64,000 nucleotides of DNA from contig NC_080542.1 in NCBI RefSeq assembly GCF_028640845.1, forward strand, positions 15,331,901 through 15,395,900, in the 5' to 3' direction. This DNA is from Ahaetulla prasina (lineage: Eukaryota > Chordata > Lepidosauria > Squamata > Colubridae). A program made the position numbers and the translations under genes. Positions 62,581 through 64,000 of this stretch are shown one piece after another; the stretch's first letter is position 1, and the number at the start of each line of letters is the position of its first letter. The notes below the pieces were generated by a model. The model was not told where the DNA came from and searched no databases. It was given only the letters and a program-made list of their open reading frames with translations.

Positions 62581-63057
62581 CTGATATTGAACATTAAGTA
62601 TATTTCCAATGTGGCCTATGTTATAATGTACTGGATTCATTGCAATTAACTGCCATCATATTGAATGCATTAGGCCTTTACCCCCTCAATTCAAACTGGA
62701 AGCAAGTTCAACTAATTTCATCTAGAGTCAACAAAACACTGGCAGTTCTAAACAATTGTCAATTCAATCTATCCTGCAATTATCAAGATTATCCTGATCT
62801 TTTCATTCCTTCTTAAAGAGTGTCCTGGGGTTGCAGCAAAGCTATTAAGACTAAATTGTTCTAATAATCCAGCCTCTGCCACTTAAAGATGGAACAGCAA
62901 GCGGGATAAACATGTTACTGATATTTGGCACACCCAATTTTTGCATCAGCCTTTTTAATAAGAGAGTAATTATCCAGCTTTTATGATACTGACATCTCTT
63001 TGGCTACCCCAACAAAGCTGGCTGAAAGACTTTCCAGAAAGTAGATTGTAACGTAGC
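62581..63057 (+). other. 5' flank of V2R-E, nothing recognised
   Basis: AT-rich sequence upstream of the exon-1 remnant. It may contain a promoter, but nothing aligns by eye with the 5' flanks of B, C or D. Confidence 0.4.
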
Positions 63058-63239
63058 GTGATAGTGGTGTTTATATCAGTACTAATGTTTCTAGGAATCC
63101 AAATCCTTCTTCCTATTCTTCATAAATATTATCATCCAGGGGAACTCAACATTGCTGGTATTATGTCTCAGAGTTACGTCTTTTTACATCCAATCACCTT
63201 TAAAACAGCCCCTTCGCTGGATCTCTTAGATGATATCAT
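63058..63239 (+). pseudogene. V2R-E exon 1, degraded (3' partial gene)
   Basis: The end of the exon is well kept: [26 protein letters not shown] and DLLDDI, with an AT|GTAAGG donor in phase 2. At the front the expected ATG reads GTG (63058), and about 15 residues including the conserved cysteine after the signal peptide are missing (IVVFISVLMFLGIQ runs straight into LLPILHKYY). An ATG at 63085 would leave no proper signal peptide. Probably a pseudogene, or a gene using another first exon. Exons 2-6 are beyond the window. Confidence 0.75.
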
Positions 63240-63424
63240 GTAAGGAAGTTCTCAAAAAAAAAAAAAAAAGAACAAGAGGTATTTCATTAATAGAATTTTG
63301 TTTTGAGGATGTAATCATGCATAGTTTATAGTATGGCATCTTTTTTTTCTAGATTAGGTTAATAATGCTTAATCTGATCTGTCTCACTTTTATGTATTTA
63401 TTTTTGTCAACGTTAGGTACTACC

Positions 63425-63561
63425 CAGTGGTGGGATTCAGCCAGTTCGCACCACTTCAGAAGGACCGGTTGTTAATTTACTGAGCAGTTTGGTGAACTGG
63501 TTGTTGGAAGAAATCATTAGGGTAGAGAACCGGTTGTTAAATTACTTGAATCCCACCACTG
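63425..63561. mobile_element. hAT-like MITE with perfect 8-bp target duplication
   Basis: 137 bp from CAGTGGTGGGATTCAGCC to CTTGAATCCCACCACTG, flanked by GTACTACC on both sides (63417-63424 and 63562-63569). Same family as 18833-18958 and 62424-62560. Confidence 0.93.
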
Positions 63562-63569
63562 GTACTACC

Positions 63570-64000
63570 CATCTTACTCGCAGAGTAACTCTGGATGGTG
63601 TACAGTTGAAAGCATAAAAGCATAAAAAAGAACAAATAAATGCAATATATTGATAAAAGAAACCAGGTAGAAACAAATCTAAAACAAGTTGAAATAAGTA
63701 TTATGCTAGAAAGATAAAGATACTGTATTTTTTGGACTATAAAACACACCGGAGTATAAGATGCACCTAAGTTTTTGGAGAGGAGGAAAAAAAAAAGCTG
63801 ATTGGCTGGTGGATGGCCTCCCGGAATACCCCCAATCAGCTATTCTCAGAGGTGGACTTTAGCAACAGGATTGTTGGTTGTGAGCTCTGTGCCTTGGTTT
63901 TTTTTCAGCCTCTGAAACCTCCCTTGAAGAGGCTTTTTTCAGCTTCTGAAACTTCCATTTTAGAGGCCTTTTTTCAGCCACTGAAACCTCCCTTGAAGAG
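63570..64000. mobile_element. Unassigned, then TIR-element left end
   Basis: From 63723 a left end like that at 58285 appears (TGTATTTTTTGGACTATAAA, then GGAGTATAAGATGCACC). Downstream is a ~35-bp tandem repeat of TTTTTTCAGCC and TCTGAAACCTCC, cut by the window end. Confidence 0.65.

Overview
The window reads as genomic DNA of a squamate reptile, most likely a snake. It carries a tandem cluster of vomeronasal type-2 receptor (V2R, family C GPCR) genes, all on the + strand. The introns are packed with repeats typical of squamates: BovB, CR1, L2, Rex1/L3-like and L1 LINEs, tRNA-derived SINEs including a Sauria-SINE type, short hAT-like MITEs with 8-bp target duplications, and long microsatellites. 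No bacterial, phage or CRISPR features are present. The organism call is inference from this repeat mix and the V2R expansion.

Layout. V2R-A (exons 5 and 6 only; the 5' part lies before the window) occupies 1796-6941. A repeat-rich spacer follows. V2R-B (11006-21178) has six coding exons, each in one open frame with consistent GT-AG sites, and predicts 871 aa. V2R-C (27859-37810) has the same six exons and also predicts 871 aa. B and C lie in two copies of a segmental duplication, about 10284-22975 and 27254-40563. A second repeat-rich spacer (40.6-46.2 kb) holds old LINEs. V2R-D (46231-60288) has six exons and 869 predicted aa. It has a weak exon-3 donor, a second broken copy of exon 1, and an exon-6 fragment inside intron 4. 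V2R-E begins at about 63058 with a degraded exon 1 that lacks an ATG and much of the signal peptide; the rest is beyond the window.

All complete receptors share one plan: exon 1 signal peptide and start of the ligand-binding domain, exons 2-4 Venus-flytrap ligand-binding domain, exon 5 plus the start of exon 6 the nine-cysteine domain, and exon 6 the seven-helix domain. Lengths are nearly fixed (exon 4 228 bp, exon 5 127 bp, exon 6 902 bp). Intron phases are 2, 0, 0, 0, 1. In vertebrates such receptors act in basal vomeronasal sensory neurons for peptide or protein chemosignals.

The most informative material is evolutionary. B and C differ by 28 predicted residues. Eleven of these fall in about 55 residues of the ligand-binding domain (14 replacement against 2 silent changes by hand count), while exon 6 shows 3 against 7. 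Many insertions can be polarised because the other copy holds the empty site (L1, solo LTR and hAT elements). No wholly new system was found. The least explained structures are a (TA)n-flanked tandem and inverted repeat carrying a hammerhead-like motif (2.5-4.35 kb), an 80-nt near-perfect palindrome found only in copy C, and the V2R exon fragments in V2R-D.
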